From Chitinophaga sp. GbtcB8 (GTDB lineage Bacteria; Bacteroidota; Bacteroidia; Chitinophagales; Chitinophagaceae): a stretch of DNA of 64,000 bases. Below are positions 9,611 to 18,656 of this stretch, in pieces (positions within the stretch are counted from its first letter, which is position 1; every line of letters starts with the position of its first letter). Where the stretch lies: NCBI RefSeq assembly GCF_019091455.1, contig NZ_JAGXJN010000011.1:62001-126000 (forward strand), written 5' to 3'. A program made the translations under genes and the position numbers. The notes under the pieces were generated by a model, which made no database searches, had not been told where the DNA came from, and worked only from the letters and a program-made list of their open reading frames with translations.

Positions 9611-12600
9611 GATGTTGCTTTTAAACGTTTGCGGGATAAGCTGGCGAACAATACATACAAACCCGGTATTACCAGCACCCCGAACAAAGTACCTATTAAC
9701 ATACCACCTGCTGCTGCCGTACCAATGGAACGGTTACCCATAGCGCCTGCACCAGCGGCCACACACAGGGGTATTAAGCCTGCAATGAATGCAAAGGAGG
9801 TCATGAGGATGGGACGCAGGCGGGATACCGCACCTTCCTTTGCCGCTTCCAATGGAGAGAGCCCCTGCTTATTACGCAGAATGGCAAACTCCACGATCAG
9901 GATGGCGTTCTTGCCCAGCAAGCCAATGAGCATCACCAATGCTACCTGCGCATAAATGTTATTTTCCAGCCCGAATAATTTCAGCGATAGGAAAGCGCCG
10001 AAAATGCCAGCGGGTAAGGAAAGGATCACCGGCAAGGGTAACAGGAAACTTTCATATTGCGCGGCCAGCAGCAGGTACACGAACACCAGGCATATCATAA
10101 AAATATAAATGGCCTGGTTGCCGGAAAGGATCTGCTCCCGCGTCATGCCGCTCCATTCATAACTATACCCGCGTGGTAGCTGTGCGGCGGTTTCCTGGAT
10201 GGCTTTAATAGCATCGCCGCTGCTGTAGCCAGGCGCCGCATCTCCATTGATCATGGCTGCAGTGTACATGTTATAACGGGTAAGCTGCTCCGGCCCATAC
10301 ACCCGTTCCAAACGAATGAAGTTGGAGAAGGGCACCATTTCACCTTTATCATTTTTTACATACAGGTGCAGCACATCTTCCGGTTTGGCGCGGTACTGTG
10401 GCGATGCCTGTACCATTACCTTGTACATTTGACCAAAGCGTATGAAGTTAGACGCGTAGTAGCTGCCCAGCAAGGTTTGCAGCGTGTTCATGGCAGTTTC
10501 AATACTCACGCTCTTTTGTGCGGCACGTTCCTGGTCCACATGGATCATGTATTGCGGAAAGCTGGGATCAAAGCTGGTGAAGGCTGCGCCTATTTCCGGC
10601 CGCTTTTTTAATGCAGCTATAAAATTATTGGTAGCCTCAGCTGTTTGCTGCAGGTTGCCACTGCCGGTTTTATCCAGCACCCGCAGCTCAAAACCACTGG
10701 CATTCCCAAATCCGGGTACTGTAGGCGGCGGAAAAAATTCAATGTTGGCATCCCTGATATGGCTGGTTCTCTTTTCCAGCTCCGCAATCAGATCTGTTAC
10801 GGAAGCTTTACGCTCGTCCCATGGTTTCAGGTTGATCATGCCCATGCCGTAAGAGGCACCGGCAACATCATTCACCAGGCTAAAACCAGCCAGTGTGGAT
10901 GCGGATTCCACGGCATCTATATTCCGCGCAACCTGGTACACCTGTTCCAGCACCTGCTCTGTACGTTCTACCGTAGCGCCGGGCGGGGTGGTTACATTTA
11001 CGTAGATCATGCCCTGATCTTCCGAAGGAATAAACCCGGATGGCAATATAGCGCTGGCGCCCCAGGTAGCCAGGAAGAACAGTATCAGCAATCCAACGGT
11101 AATAAGCCGCCGGCCTGCTATACGGCCTATGAATTTCCGGTAGCGGTTGGCCGTAGCATCATAACCTTTGTTAAATCCTCCAAAAAAGCGCTGTAATAAA
11201 TTCTTCTTTGCCGGCTGCCCGTGCGTATTTTTTAACATGATAGCGCAGAGTGCAGGCGTAAGCGTTACTGCATTAATGCCGGATATAACAATGGAGAATG
11301 CCAGCGTTAGCGAGAACTGCCTGTAAAAAACGCCTACCGGCCCGGATAGGAAAGCTACGGGTATAAATACGGCCGACATTACCAGCGTCATGGCCCCAAT
11401 GGCCCCGCTGATCTCTTTCATAGCTGCTATGGTGGCTTCCAATGGCGGCAGGTGCTCTTCGCCCATTTTTACATGCACGGCCTCCACTACCACAATAGCA
11501 TTATCCACCACAATACCTATGGCCAGCACTAAGGCAAACAGGGTAAGCAGGTTAATGGAAAAACCTAACATCTGCATAAAGCTTAAAGTACCTATCAATG
11601 CTACGGGCACTGCCAGCGCAGGTATCAGGGTGGAGCGGAAATCCTGCAGGAACAGGAACACTACCAGGAATACCAGCAGGAAGGCTTCAAACAGCGTACG
11701 CACTACTTCATGAATGGAGGCATCCAGGAAGCGGGATACGTCGTAGTTGAAATTGTACGTCATGCCCGGTGGAAAGGAAGTGGCTTTCAGCTGTGCCATG
11801 CGGTCCTTTACATTTTGTATCACCTCCCGCGCATTGGAGCCGGGGCGCTGCTTCAGCATGATGGATGCAGAGGGCTTGCCATCTGTTTTGGATACCATGC
11901 CGTAGCTTAATGCCCCGAACTCCAGCTCTGCTACGTCTTTCAGGCGGAGCATAGCACCATCTGCCTCTGTGCGCAGGATGATGCCGGCGTACTGGGAAGG
12001 TTCAAAGAACTTGCCCGTGTAGCGTAATACATATTGTAACAGTTGTGGGTTTTTGTCAGAGCTTTCACCGGTTTTACCGGGTGCTGCTTCAATATTCTGG
12101 CGGCGGATAGCGGCAATAATTTCTTCTGCTGAAATGTTGTAGGCCAGCATACGGTCGGGCTTTAACCATACGCGCATGGCATATTCCTTGGCGCCCATGA
12201 TCTCTGCAAAGCCAACACCGTCAATCCTTTTCAGCTCCTGCAGCACATTAATGTCGGCAAAATTGTAAATGAACTGTTCATCCAGGTCAGCGTCTTCGCT
12301 CATTACATTGAGGTACAGCAGCATGCTGTTCACCTCTTTTTCTGTGGTTACGCCGGCTTTAATTACTTCTTCGGGTAATTCATCTATAATGGTGGCTACG
12401 CGGTTCTGTACGTTCACTGCTGCCTGGTCGGGATCAGTGCCTACCTTAAAAAAGATCTGTATAAGGGTAATGCCGTTGTTACTGGATACGGACGACATAT
12501 ACGTCATGCCGGGTACGCCGTTAATGGCGCGTTCCAGCGGGGTGGATACGGCTTTGGCGCATACTTCTGCATTGGCCCCGGTATATTTAGCCGTTACCGT

Positions 12601-12729
12601 TACAGAGGGCGGTACAATATCGGGGAATTGGGTAACCGGCAGCGTAAACAGCGCCAGCAGGCCCAATAACAGTATGATCAAAGAGATAACGAGCGACAGT
12701 ACCGGCCGCTTTATAAAAGTTTCAAACAT
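9607..12729 (-). CDS. RND multidrug efflux pump, HAE1 (AcrB/MexB-like) inner membrane subunit
   Basis: This 1040-residue inner-membrane proton/drug antiporter begins MFETFIKRPVLSLVISLIIL, the typical first transmembrane helix, and has normal AcrB length with two six-helix halves and two large periplasmic loops. Proton-relay residues can be placed: Asp409 in GIVVDNAIVVVEA corresponds to AcrB Asp407, but the next position (AcrB Asp408) is Asn410. Lys940 in GLLGKNAILIVEF matches AcrB Lys940. The DN variant recurs in Bacteroidota HAE1 pumps as far as I recall, so it need not mean inactivity. The gene lies 20 bp after the adaptor gene and overlaps the outer membrane factor gene. Drug or bile-like substrates are possible; the family does not settle which. 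Confidence 0.95.
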   Translation of the reverse strand: MFETFIKRPVLSLVISLIILLLGLLALFTLPVTQFPDIVPPSVTVTAKYTGANAEVCAKAVSTPLERAINGVPGMTYMSSVSSNNGITLIQIFFKVGTDPDQAAVNVQNRVATIIDELPEEVIKAGVTTEKEVNSMLLYLNVMSEDADLDEQFIYNFADINVLQELKRIDGVGFAEIMGAKEYAMRVWLKPDRMLAYNISAEEIIAAIRRQNIEAAPGKTGESSDKNPQLLQYVLRYTGKFFEPSQYAGIILRTEADGAMLRLKDVAELEFGALSYGMVSKTDGKPSASIMLKQRPGSNAREVIQNVKDRMAQLKATSFPPGMTYNFNYDVSRFLDASIHEVVRTLFEAFLLVFLVVFLFLQDFRSTLIPALAVPVALIGTLSFMQMLGFSINLLTLFALVLAIGIVVDNAIVVVEAVHVKMGEEHLPPLEATIAAMKEISGAIGAMTLVMSAVFIPVAFLSGPVGVFYRQFSLTLAFSIVISGINAVTLTPALCAIMLKNTHGQPAKKNLLQRFFGGFNKGYDATANRYRKFIGRIAGRRLITVGLLILFFLATWGASAILPSGFIPSEDQGMIYVNVTTPPGATVERTEQVLEQVYQVARNIDAVESASTLAGFSLVNDVAGASYGMGMINLKPWDERKASVTDLIAELEKRTSHIRDANIEFFPPPTVPGFGNASGFELRVLDKTGSGNLQQTAEATNNFIAALKKRPEIGAAFTSFDPSFPQYMIHVDQERAAQKSVSIETAMNTLQTLLGSYYASNFIRFGQMYKVMVQASPQYRAKPEDVLHLYVKNDKGEMVPFSNFIRLERVYGPEQLTRYNMYTAAMINGDAAPGYSSGDAIKAIQETAAQLPRGYSYEWSGMTREQILSGNQAIYIFMICLVFVYLLLAAQYESFLLPLPVILSLPAGIFGAFLSLKLFGLENNIYAQVALVMLIGLLGKNAILIVEFAILRNKQGLSPLEAAKEGAVSRLRPILMTSFAFIAGLIPLCVAAGAGAMGNRSIGTAAAGGMLIGTLFGVLVIPGLYVLFASLSRKRLKATS

Positions 12730-12749
12730 GTGTTGTTGTTTTTGTGTCC

Positions 12750-13865
12750 CTACATTTTCATCTTCAGCAAACTGTCGAGGGGAATGCTAACAGGATGAAT
12801 GTGCATGCCCTCGCGGATGGTTTGCGTGCCTTCGCACACAATGCGCTCACCGGCTGTAAGCCCGTTTTTCACAATGTAACAATGTGATAAGCGGGAGCCT
12901 GGCATAAAGCTGCGCATGCTTACCCGGTTTACGCTGTCTACTACAAAAACGTAGTTCTTATCCTGCATTTCAAATACGGCTTTCTGGGGAATGATCAAAG
13001 CATCCTCCAGGGTATTCTCCAGCTGAATGCTGCCGCTGGCGCCGTGTTTCAGCAGCTTTTGCGGATTGGGAAAGCGGGCGCGGAAGGCAATGGCGCCTGT
13101 GGAGGATTCAAATTCCCCTTCTATGGTCTCTACCTTGCCGGGATAGCTATAGCTGGTACCGTCCGCCAGGATCAGGCTTACCGCTTTATTGCTGGGCCCT
13201 TTTTGTGATTTCCGGTATTCCAGGTATTCTGTTTCCGATACATTGAAGTAGGCATACATTTCATGTGTGTCTGATACGGTGGTGAGCAGCGTACCATCTG
13301 TTACCAGGCTGCCTGTTTTCAGCGGAATGCGGTCAATGGTGCCATCAAAGGGCGCATGAATGTTGGTGTAGTTCAGGTGCATGGTAGCAGTGGCGGCGGC
13401 AGACCGTGCCTGGTCTATTTTTGCCTGTGCCGCGTTAAGCTTGGCGGTGGCCACTTCCAGCTCTGTAGGTGCTATCACTTTTTTATCTACCAGCATTTTT
13501 ACGCGGCGGGTATCTACCTCCGCGGCTTTTGCTTCTGCAATGGCGCTGCTTAAGCTGGCATTGGCTTCTGCCAGCCGTGCCTTGTATTCCTCGTTATTTA
13601 TGGAGAAGAGTAATTGTCCTTTTTGTACTTCCTGGCCTTCATCCACATAGATCTTTTCCAGGAAACCATTTACCCGGGCCCGGATCTCTACATTACGAAC
13701 GGCCTGTAAACCGGCTACATAGTTATGTTTCAACAAAGTGTCTTTCGTCACCAGCTTTGTAACCGGGAAGGGCTGCGCCTTTTCCTTTTTGTTATTGGTG
13801 TTGCCATTGGTGGTGCATCCCCACAGGATGATCACCAGCATGGCGTATATATAACGCTGCTGCAT
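12750..13865 (-). CDS. RND efflux periplasmic adaptor subunit (AcrA/MexA-like lipoprotein)
   Basis: This 371-residue membrane-fusion protein links pump and outer membrane duct in the periplasm. It starts with a lipoprotein signal (MLVIILWGC, lipid Cys17) and a short Asn/Lys-rich tether. The biotinyl-lipoyl-like half-motif VNGFLEKIYVDEGQEVQKGQ is followed by an Ala/Lys/Glu-rich alpha-hairpin (about 75-145) and then the second lipoyl half, IHAPFDGTIDRIPLKTGSLV. A beta-barrel and membrane-proximal domain complete it. It is first of the three efflux genes. No TetR, MarR or AraC regulator lies next to it, so control is not evident. Confidence 0.93.
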   Translation of the reverse strand: MQQRYIYAMLVIILWGCTTNGNTNNKKEKAQPFPVTKLVTKDTLLKHNYVAGLQAVRNVEIRARVNGFLEKIYVDEGQEVQKGQLLFSINNEEYKARLAEANASLSSAIAEAKAAEVDTRRVKMLVDKKVIAPTELEVATAKLNAAQAKIDQARSAAATATMHLNYTNIHAPFDGTIDRIPLKTGSLVTDGTLLTTVSDTHEMYAYFNVSETEYLEYRKSQKGPSNKAVSLILADGTSYSYPGKVETIEGEFESSTGAIAFRARFPNPQKLLKHGASGSIQLENTLEDALIIPQKAVFEMQDKNYVFVVDSVNRVSMRSFMPGSRLSHCYIVKNGLTAGERIVCEGTQTIREGMHIHPVSIPLDSLLKMKM

Positions 13866-13872
13866 TAATTGT

Positions 13873-13901
13873 AATTAATAATGAAGAATGGGTAATTAAT
13901 A
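13873..13901. repeat. Short AT-rich intergenic repeat, copy 1
   Basis: The sequence AATTAATAATGAAGAATG followed by GGTAATTAAT lies just upstream of the adaptor gene. A close match occurs at 14544-14581 and an inverted fragment at 14737-14750. It is non-coding and may be a dispersed intergenic element or leftover duplication; no function is evident. Confidence 0.4.
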
Positions 13902-14023
13902 GCCTGCAGGATGTTACTGCCTGCATAATCCATTACATTGATCCGTAAGTGGCATAGCATGGCCGGATTCTCTTACGGGAACGGATACTTTACTATCACC
14001 AGATCAGAAAGGGGAGAAGGGGC

Positions 14024-14461
14024 TCAGAAAAGGGCTAAGCGGAACAGGAAGTTATAATAGGCGGGCAGAAAGGAATCCTGCCATTGATATACACCGCTTT
14101 TATTTTCTTTTTCGAGAATGTAATTGTCCTGCCGTTCATCCAGGTACAGGATGCGCGGGCTGCAGCTGAACTGCTGCGTAGTGGCGTTCAGGTAATAGCG
14201 CTGTTTGCGGCCTTTAGGGGCCGTGGCGCGTAAGATATCCCTGTTGTCGTCCGCTGTTTCATCTGCCAGCAGCTCTGCTGCCAGGCGGGTAAAAGCGGTG
14301 TCGTCAAAAAGAGCAACCTTTGTTTGCTGAATATGTTTTTCTGCGGCTGCAGCGGGTGTTTGCAGGGCCTGCCCGTCGGGGAAAAAGCCCGCCAGCTGCC
14401 GTAAGCTGAAGAACAGCATACAGCAGAGCCATTTAACCGGTATGTGCATTTTTTTCACCAC
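14024..14461 (-). CDS. Hypothetical protein, small, exported or membrane-anchored
   Basis: I do not recognise this 145-residue protein. The N-terminus is basic then hydrophobic (MVKKMHIPVKWLCCMLFFSL), consistent with a signal peptide or anchor. An Ala-rich middle contains FTRLAAELLADETADDNRD, and the C-terminal half is aromatic and polar (RKQRYYLNATTQQ, ILYLDERQDNYILEKEN). It may start at M5. It is 158 bp upstream of the efflux adaptor on the same strand, but the gap and an AT-rich repeat between them make co-transcription uncertain. It could be lineage-specific; I see no catalytic motif. Confidence 0.6.
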   Translation of the reverse strand: MVKKMHIPVKWLCCMLFFSLRQLAGFFPDGQALQTPAAAAEKHIQQTKVALFDDTAFTRLAAELLADETADDNRDILRATAPKGRKQRYYLNATTQQFSCSPRILYLDERQDNYILEKENKSGVYQWQDSFLPAYYNFLFRLALF

Positions 14462-14543
14462 GCCTTAAAAAAAGTCCCCAACATTAAGTGTATGCAAAGG
14501 TATATTTTAGTGCGCAGGGATCAAAGGAGAATTGGATAAGCGG

Positions 14544-14581
14544 AATAATAATTAATAATGAAAAATGAATAATTAATAATT
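14544..14581. repeat. AT-rich intergenic repeat, copy 2 (internally repeated)
   Basis: Two copies of an AATAATTAATAAT-type word flank GAAAAATG within the 290-base gap 14462-14751, matching copy 1 near 13873. An inverted fragment (CATTCATTATTAATT) sits at 14736-14750, right at the end of the transglutaminase gene. The rest of the gap shows no gene. Confidence 0.4.
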
Positions 14582-14751
14582 GTAGAGCGGGAGTCCGATT
14601 GTCCTGAAATGCTCCCTGGATGCGGTATGTAGTGGCCTTAATCACACGTTAGTGGCACGCATTCATGGATCGTGTCCTGAATTCTTCAGGGGTATAATTT
14701 ATAATTATCTTAACAAAACTTCAGCGTGCAGTATGCATTCATTATTAATTG

Positions 14752-15687
14752 TTACTGCTGCTGCCCCGCTACACTTCCATCCACCTCTATTGAAGTTTGC
14801 TGGCTGCCGGCGGTATCTACGTTATTCATTTCTTCAAAGAATTGACCGTCTTCATAACCAACAGAAACAAATACCGTTAGCTTTTGGCGGGCAGGGCCTT
14901 TAAAGGTGCCGCGTACGGGGCTGCAATCCCGGAAATTGCGGCCTACAGATAATTTTACGTGTTTATTGGTTACCCATATATTATTAGTGGGGTCTATGCC
15001 GGCCCAGCCAAAACCGGGGATCAGGGCTTCCACCCAGGCATGCGTAGCGCCCTCGCCCCGCATCCCATTTTTATTCGGGCAAATATAGCCGCTCACATAA
15101 CGGGCGGGGATATGGCAGGTGCGCAATATTTGCAGCATCAGGTGGGCAAAGTCCTGGCATACACCGGCGCTGTGCTGCAGTATTTCGTCCACGGTGGTCT
15201 CTACATTGGTAATGCCTTTAATGTATTTGAAATGTTTAAAAATGTATTCGCTGCAGCTTTCTACTACGGCTGCTACACTCTCGCCGCGGCGCACGGCAAT
15301 AGCAATGGCGTCTATGGCCGCCTGCGACTTTATTGTATCGCGGTTGCCCAGCTCCAGTAATTGCAATTGCCCGTCCATTTCCTGCTGCAGCTGTTTAAAA
15401 TTGGAATGAAAGTTTATTCCCAGCTGGGAAGATGCCGTGGTACGCACCAGCAGCTTGCTTTCTATTGCCAGCACGTTATGGGAGGGCAGAATGTTGAACA
15501 AACCGGTTTTATTGCCCCAGTAGTCAGAGAACGTTTGTACGTTCGGGTGATCTGTGATGAACAGGTCGTGCTGTAACACTTCCTGGTCTGCACACTGGTA
15601 AGGAAAGATCTTTATTTCGTTGGCGCTTTCCTTTACCGGCCGGTCGTACTCGTAACGGGTAATATGGTGTATCTTGAAAATAGACAT
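14752..15687 (-). CDS. Transglutaminase-like cysteine protease family protein
   Basis: This 311-residue cytoplasmic protein has the bacterial transglutaminase-like N-terminal region (ITRYEYDRPVKESANEIKIF) and a papain-fold core. The catalytic triad is readable: Cys177 in GVCQDFAHL, His216 in ATHAWVEA and Asp232 in GIDPTNN. Family members act as proteases, peptidases or amide-forming enzymes rather than true cross-linkers. It is the last gene of a three-gene operon, 18 bp after the alpha-E gene, and the same triad with an ATP-grasp protein recurs in many bacteria. By inference it trims or modifies the peptide the ATP-grasp partner makes. The last residues (Gln-rich, after about 285) look disordered. 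Confidence 0.9.
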   Translation of the reverse strand: MSIFKIHHITRYEYDRPVKESANEIKIFPYQCADQEVLQHDLFITDHPNVQTFSDYWGNKTGLFNILPSHNVLAIESKLLVRTTASSQLGINFHSNFKQLQQEMDGQLQLLELGNRDTIKSQAAIDAIAIAVRRGESVAAVVESCSEYIFKHFKYIKGITNVETTVDEILQHSAGVCQDFAHLMLQILRTCHIPARYVSGYICPNKNGMRGEGATHAWVEALIPGFGWAGIDPTNNIWVTNKHVKLSVGRNFRDCSPVRGTFKGPARQKLTVFVSVGYEDGQFFEEMNNVDTAGSQQTSIEVDGSVAGQQQ

Positions 15688-15705
15688 AATCCTATCTGAT
15701 AAAGC

Positions 15706-16647
15706 TTATACGTAAGAAAAGAATTGACGGCTCAGCTGCAAGGTAAATTCCTGCAGGTCCTGCCTTATTTCTTCCAGGAACTGTTGTAAAGATGCGTTAT
15801 TCAATGTTTCCGGGTCCGTGTAACGCACCTTGCTGGACAGGCGGCCAAAACAACGGGTGAGCGCTGCATTTTCCGCCATGGGATTACCCCTTATCACTTC
15901 CTGCAAGCGCCGCTCCGCCCTGCCCAGGGTATGAGCTACGGAATGTGGGAAATTATCATTGAACAGTACCTGGTGTAAAACATTTGAATTATAATTGGCG
16001 GTACGGTATGTTTTTAAATGCAGCTCATAACCGGAGAGCGACATCAGCAGGTAACGCCATTGCATAATGTCCTGCACATTATCCAGGTCATAATTTATAC
16101 GCTGGTATTCCTTATTGGTAAGCACAATAGTTTCCAGGCAGCGCTCCACATATTTTCCCAGGTTCATAAAATTCCAGCCCAGCCCGCGCGACATGGTAAT
16201 GTCTGTAACGCCGTTATACAGAACGGTATGCCTGGTAATGGCGTCCAGCACTTCCAGCGCTTCATAGCTCATCAGGCGCTGATCTACCGAAGGCTGGTTC
16301 ATAAGATGATAAATGGCATTTACCTCCTCCCATACTTCTTTGGTAATATGGTCCTGTACGCCGCGGGCATTTTCACGGGCGCGGCCCACGATCATCTTCA
16401 GCGAATTATTATTGTTGGGGTCTGTGATCAGCTTCCGTAAAGAAGCGCCGGTATTGTGCTCCAGCGCTATGATCTCATTTGCGCCGCAGGTAGTGAAAGT
16501 TTCCAGCACCGGCTTCCAGGTCAGGGATCCATTCACATCTTTGTCCAGGGCCTGCACATAATGTGTAGCAGCCACCCTGCAAAGCCCACCGGCCCTTTCC
16601 ATGTAACGGTTCATCCAATATAATGCGTCAGCTATCCGGCTTAACAT
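15706..16647 (-). CDS. Alpha-E domain protein (DUF403)
   Basis: This 313-residue all-helical protein begins MLSRIADALYWMNRYMERA, the hallmark of the alpha-E family (many conserved Glu-rich helices, no known fold-based activity). It occupies its usual place between an ATP-grasp protein and a transglutaminase-like protein, 24 bp after the former and 18 bp before the latter. The family is known mainly from comparative genomics, where it accompanies ATP-grasp amidoligases predicted to synthesise peptides. No catalytic residues are agreed for it. A scaffolding or ligase-partner role is inference. Confidence 0.92.
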   Translation of the reverse strand: MLSRIADALYWMNRYMERAGGLCRVAATHYVQALDKDVNGSLTWKPVLETFTTCGANEIIALEHNTGASLRKLITDPNNNNSLKMIVGRARENARGVQDHITKEVWEEVNAIYHLMNQPSVDQRLMSYEALEVLDAITRHTVLYNGVTDITMSRGLGWNFMNLGKYVERCLETIVLTNKEYQRINYDLDNVQDIMQWRYLLMSLSGYELHLKTYRTANYNSNVLHQVLFNDNFPHSVAHTLGRAERRLQEVIRGNPMAENAALTRCFGRLSSKVRYTDPETLNNASLQQFLEEIRQDLQEFTLQLSRQFFSYV

Positions 16648-16671
16648 GCGAAAAAAATTACGAATTACAAA

Positions 16672-18117
16672 TTAATCAATCACCCAGGTATCCTTACTGC
16701 CGCCGCCCTGTGAAGAGTTCACCACCAGCGAACCGGCGCGTAATGCTACACGCGTAAGGCCCCCTGGCACGATCTTAACACCCTGCGGCCCGCATAATGC
16801 ATAAGGCCTTAGGTCCACATGCCGCGGCTGAAAGGTACCATCAATAAAACAAGGTACCGTAGATAATTTAATGATCGGCTGTGCAATATAATTACGGGCA
16901 TCTGCCTGAATCTCTACTTTTGCTTTGTTCCAATCCTCCTCTGATACTTTATTGCCCATGATCATACCATACCCACCGGATTGGTTGGTACGTTTAATAA
17001 CCATGTTCTGGATATTCTCAAAAACATGATTCCGCATATCAGGATCGCTTAGCTCATAAGTGGGCACGTTGGCCAGGATGGGCTCCTCATTCAGGTAGTA
17101 GCGGATCATGGCCGGTACATAGGCATATACCGCCTTATCATCTGCCACGCCGTTGCCTACCGCGTTTACAATAGCCACGCTGCCCCTGCGGTAAGCGCCC
17201 AGCAGGCCGGGTACACCCAGCACGCTGTCTGGTTTAAAGATCAGCGGGTCCAGGTATTCATCATCTATACGGCGGTATATTACGTGCACTTGTTCCAGGC
17301 CATTGGTAGTTTTCATATATACCTTATGGTTATCCACCACCAGGTCCCGCGCTTCTACCAGTGAAATACCCATCTGGCGGGCCAGGAAGGTATGTTCGTA
17401 ATAAGCGGAGTTATATACGCCGGGCGTTAGCAGCGCTACCGTAGGGTTGGCGATCTGCCCCGGGGCCAGCTGCAACAGTATTTCGTGTAGCAGTATGGGG
17501 TAGTTGCTTACCCGCCTCACGTGGTTGGCTGCCAGCAGGTCGGGGAAAATACGTTTGGTCACTTCCCGGTTTTCCAGCATGTAGCTAACGCCGGAGGGAG
17601 TACGCAGGTTATCTTCCAGGATATAGAATTTACCATCGTCCCCGCGGATCAGGTCAATGCCGGAAATGTGTACATAAATATCATAGGGCACTTTTATTCC
17701 GAATACCTCGCGTGTATAATGCGGGCAGGAGGCAATGAGCCCTGCGGGCACAATTTTATCCTTTATGATCTGCTGTGCGCTATAGATATCTTTTAAGAAC
17801 AGGTTCAGGGCCTGCAAACGCTGTTTAATGCCGCGTTCTACTATATCCCATTCTTTGCCGGTAATAATACGGGGAATAATGTCAAAGGGAAAAATGCGCT
17901 CAATACCTTCATTATCGCTGTATACCGTAAAGGTAATGCCCTGGTTCATAAACAGTTCGCCTGCCAGGCGGTCCTTTTGCAGCAGGGCCGTTACATCCAG
18001 CCCCTGTAAGGTGGCAAAAACCTTGTTGTAGTGTTCACGTATCTGCCCGGAATCGTGCATCTCATCCCAAATACCAGGGGCTATATTATATTCATGCAGT
18101 AAATGATCCAGGCTCAT
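16672..18117 (-). CDS. Circularly permuted ATP-grasp type 2 protein
   Basis: This 481-residue protein is a predicted ATP-dependent carboxylate-amine ligase. Family signatures are visible: FPFDIIPRIITGKEWDIVER near residue 76, KVPYDIYVHISGIDLIRGDD in the first third, ILEDNLRTPSGVSYMLENR, and LTPGVYNSAYYEHTFLA. Near the C-terminus come KRTNQSGGYGMIMG and the closing basic segment RHVDLRPYALCG, consistent with a permuted ATP-grasp nucleotide site. It is first of the ATP-grasp / alpha-E / transglutaminase operon. Substrates are unknown; a short peptide or peptide tag is the usual prediction. It is divergent from the SusC operon. Confidence 0.92.
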   Translation of the reverse strand: MSLDHLLHEYNIAPGIWDEMHDSGQIREHYNKVFATLQGLDVTALLQKDRLAGELFMNQGITFTVYSDNEGIERIFPFDIIPRIITGKEWDIVERGIKQRLQALNLFLKDIYSAQQIIKDKIVPAGLIASCPHYTREVFGIKVPYDIYVHISGIDLIRGDDGKFYILEDNLRTPSGVSYMLENREVTKRIFPDLLAANHVRRVSNYPILLHEILLQLAPGQIANPTVALLTPGVYNSAYYEHTFLARQMGISLVEARDLVVDNHKVYMKTTNGLEQVHVIYRRIDDEYLDPLIFKPDSVLGVPGLLGAYRRGSVAIVNAVGNGVADDKAVYAYVPAMIRYYLNEEPILANVPTYELSDPDMRNHVFENIQNMVIKRTNQSGGYGMIMGNKVSEEDWNKAKVEIQADARNYIAQPIIKLSTVPCFIDGTFQPRHVDLRPYALCGPQGVKIVPGGLTRVALRAGSLVVNSSQGGGSKDTWVID

Positions 18118-18656
18118 ATCTTTTCACTAATTTGGTTGATGATTGATGGTGTTAACCAATGGTTTGCTATGTTCAACTGATAGGCCAATATAATATTAAA
18201 AAAAGGCAAATAGAAGGCATTTTTGATCACATCGGCTAATATTTGTCAAAATATAGCTAATTCTAGTAATTATAAATTATTTTTATTCTACTATCTTAAC
18301 CCGCATCAACCAAATCGCTAAAGCACCCAATAACCTGCTAAAGCATCAATTTAAAATCTGGCACTATGTTGAAGATCCACAGCGCATTATTATGCCTGCC
18401 CGTACCATTACACAATGTTTAAACCATCGAAAGAACCGTAATCTGAAAAAAAATTATTATTAACGGCATCAATCCAAAATCTATGCAAATGACGAGCATT
18501 ACCGGACATTATTATGTCTGATTGTACTATTGTACAATGTTTACACTACCTAAAGAACCGTAATCTAATCAACCAATTAGTTTAACAAGTATCAACCAAA
18601 TTTTGCTGAAGCATGCACTAAACCGCTAAAGCACCCACCCAAAAATCTGCACAATT
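18118..18656. other. Divergent intergenic region with degenerate copies of the susC 5' end
   Basis: No intact gene is present in these 539 bases. The region serves two divergent operons. On the plus strand, two blocks resemble the start of the SusC gene: AAAATCTG at 18353, then ATTATTATGCCTGCCCGTAC, and AAAATCTATG at 18476, then ATTATTATGTCTGATTGTAC. The real gene reads AAAAATCTGC at 18640, then ATTGTTATGCCTGATCGTAC. Each degenerate copy is followed by ACAATGTTTA and a shared AAAGAACCGTAATCT word (18430 and 18552). The words CAACCAAAT and CGCTAAAGCACCCA also occur twice. Neither degenerate copy stays open. An AATATTTG promoter-like word lies near 18240. Confidence 0.6.
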
